Positions 7,991 through 8,028 of a DNA stretch of 8,028 bases are shown piece by piece (the first letter of the stretch is position 1; the number at the start of each line of letters is the position of its first letter). The notes below the pieces were generated by a model. It searched no databases and was not told the DNA's origin. It worked only from the letters and a program-made list of their open reading frames with translations. Made by a program: the position numbers and the translations under genes. Source of the stretch: DASUZB01 sp035535495 (lineage in GTDB: Bacteria > Actinomycetota > CALGFH01); assembly GCA_035535495.1 (NCBI GenBank), contig DATLQA010000043.1, positions 1-8,028 of the forward strand, written 5' to 3'.

Positions 7991-8028
7991 CCCCCCCATC
8001 GGGTCCTTCGCCGGGATCCCTGCTCGTG
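7991..8028. other. Non-coding right edge
   Basis: These 38 bp beyond the terminator start with seven C and hold no coding start I can support. A GGGATCCC palindrome at 8013-8020 is short and probably chance. The next gene lies outside the window. Confidence 0.5.

Overview
The window is about 8 kb of very GC-rich DNA (strong G/C preference at third codon positions, GTG starts, GGAGG-type ribosome sites). Gene content and protein similarity point to the chromosome of a high-GC actinomycete-type bacterium. The glutamine synthetase closely resembles the mycobacterial GlnA2 type as I remember it. In Mycobacterium tuberculosis, glnA2 (Rv2222c) and panB (Rv2225) are also near neighbours. The lineage cannot be fixed further from sequence alone. 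No mobile element, tRNA, rRNA, CRISPR array or phage gene is visible.

Layout: Two genes run leftward. A type I glutamine synthetase (glnA, 1050-2366) is followed after 31 bp by a fusion protein joining a DUF4262-like and a DUF4265-like domain (23-1018). A 149-bp divergent region (2367-2515) holds a perfect 19-bp inverted repeat. Four genes then run rightward. These are a glutamine-dependent NAD+ synthetase (nadE, 2516-4258), a DUF1800 protein (4363-5664), a DUF1501 protein with a twin-arginine signal (5686-6990), and ketopantoate hydroxymethyltransferase (panB, 7161-7952). A perfect 13-bp-stem hairpin closes the rightward series at 7957-7990. Every gap between genes is shorter than 200 bp.

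How it works together: glnA, nadE and panB are core nitrogen and cofactor genes. Glutamine from a glutamine synthetase is the ammonia donor for NadE, and panB begins pantothenate/CoA synthesis. The DUF1800-DUF1501 pair is a recurrent but functionally unsettled two-gene unit, here set between two housekeeping genes.

The points most worth following are: (1) the glutamine synthetase differs from the classical enzyme at three active-site positions (metal-ligand His to Asp, flap Glu to Asp, an ATP-side Arg to Asp), so it may not be a standard glutamine synthetase; (2) the inverted repeat in its leader; (3) the DUF4262-DUF4265 fusion downstream of it; (4) the Tat-linked DUF1800/DUF1501 pair. I saw no clear defence or otherwise wholly new system.
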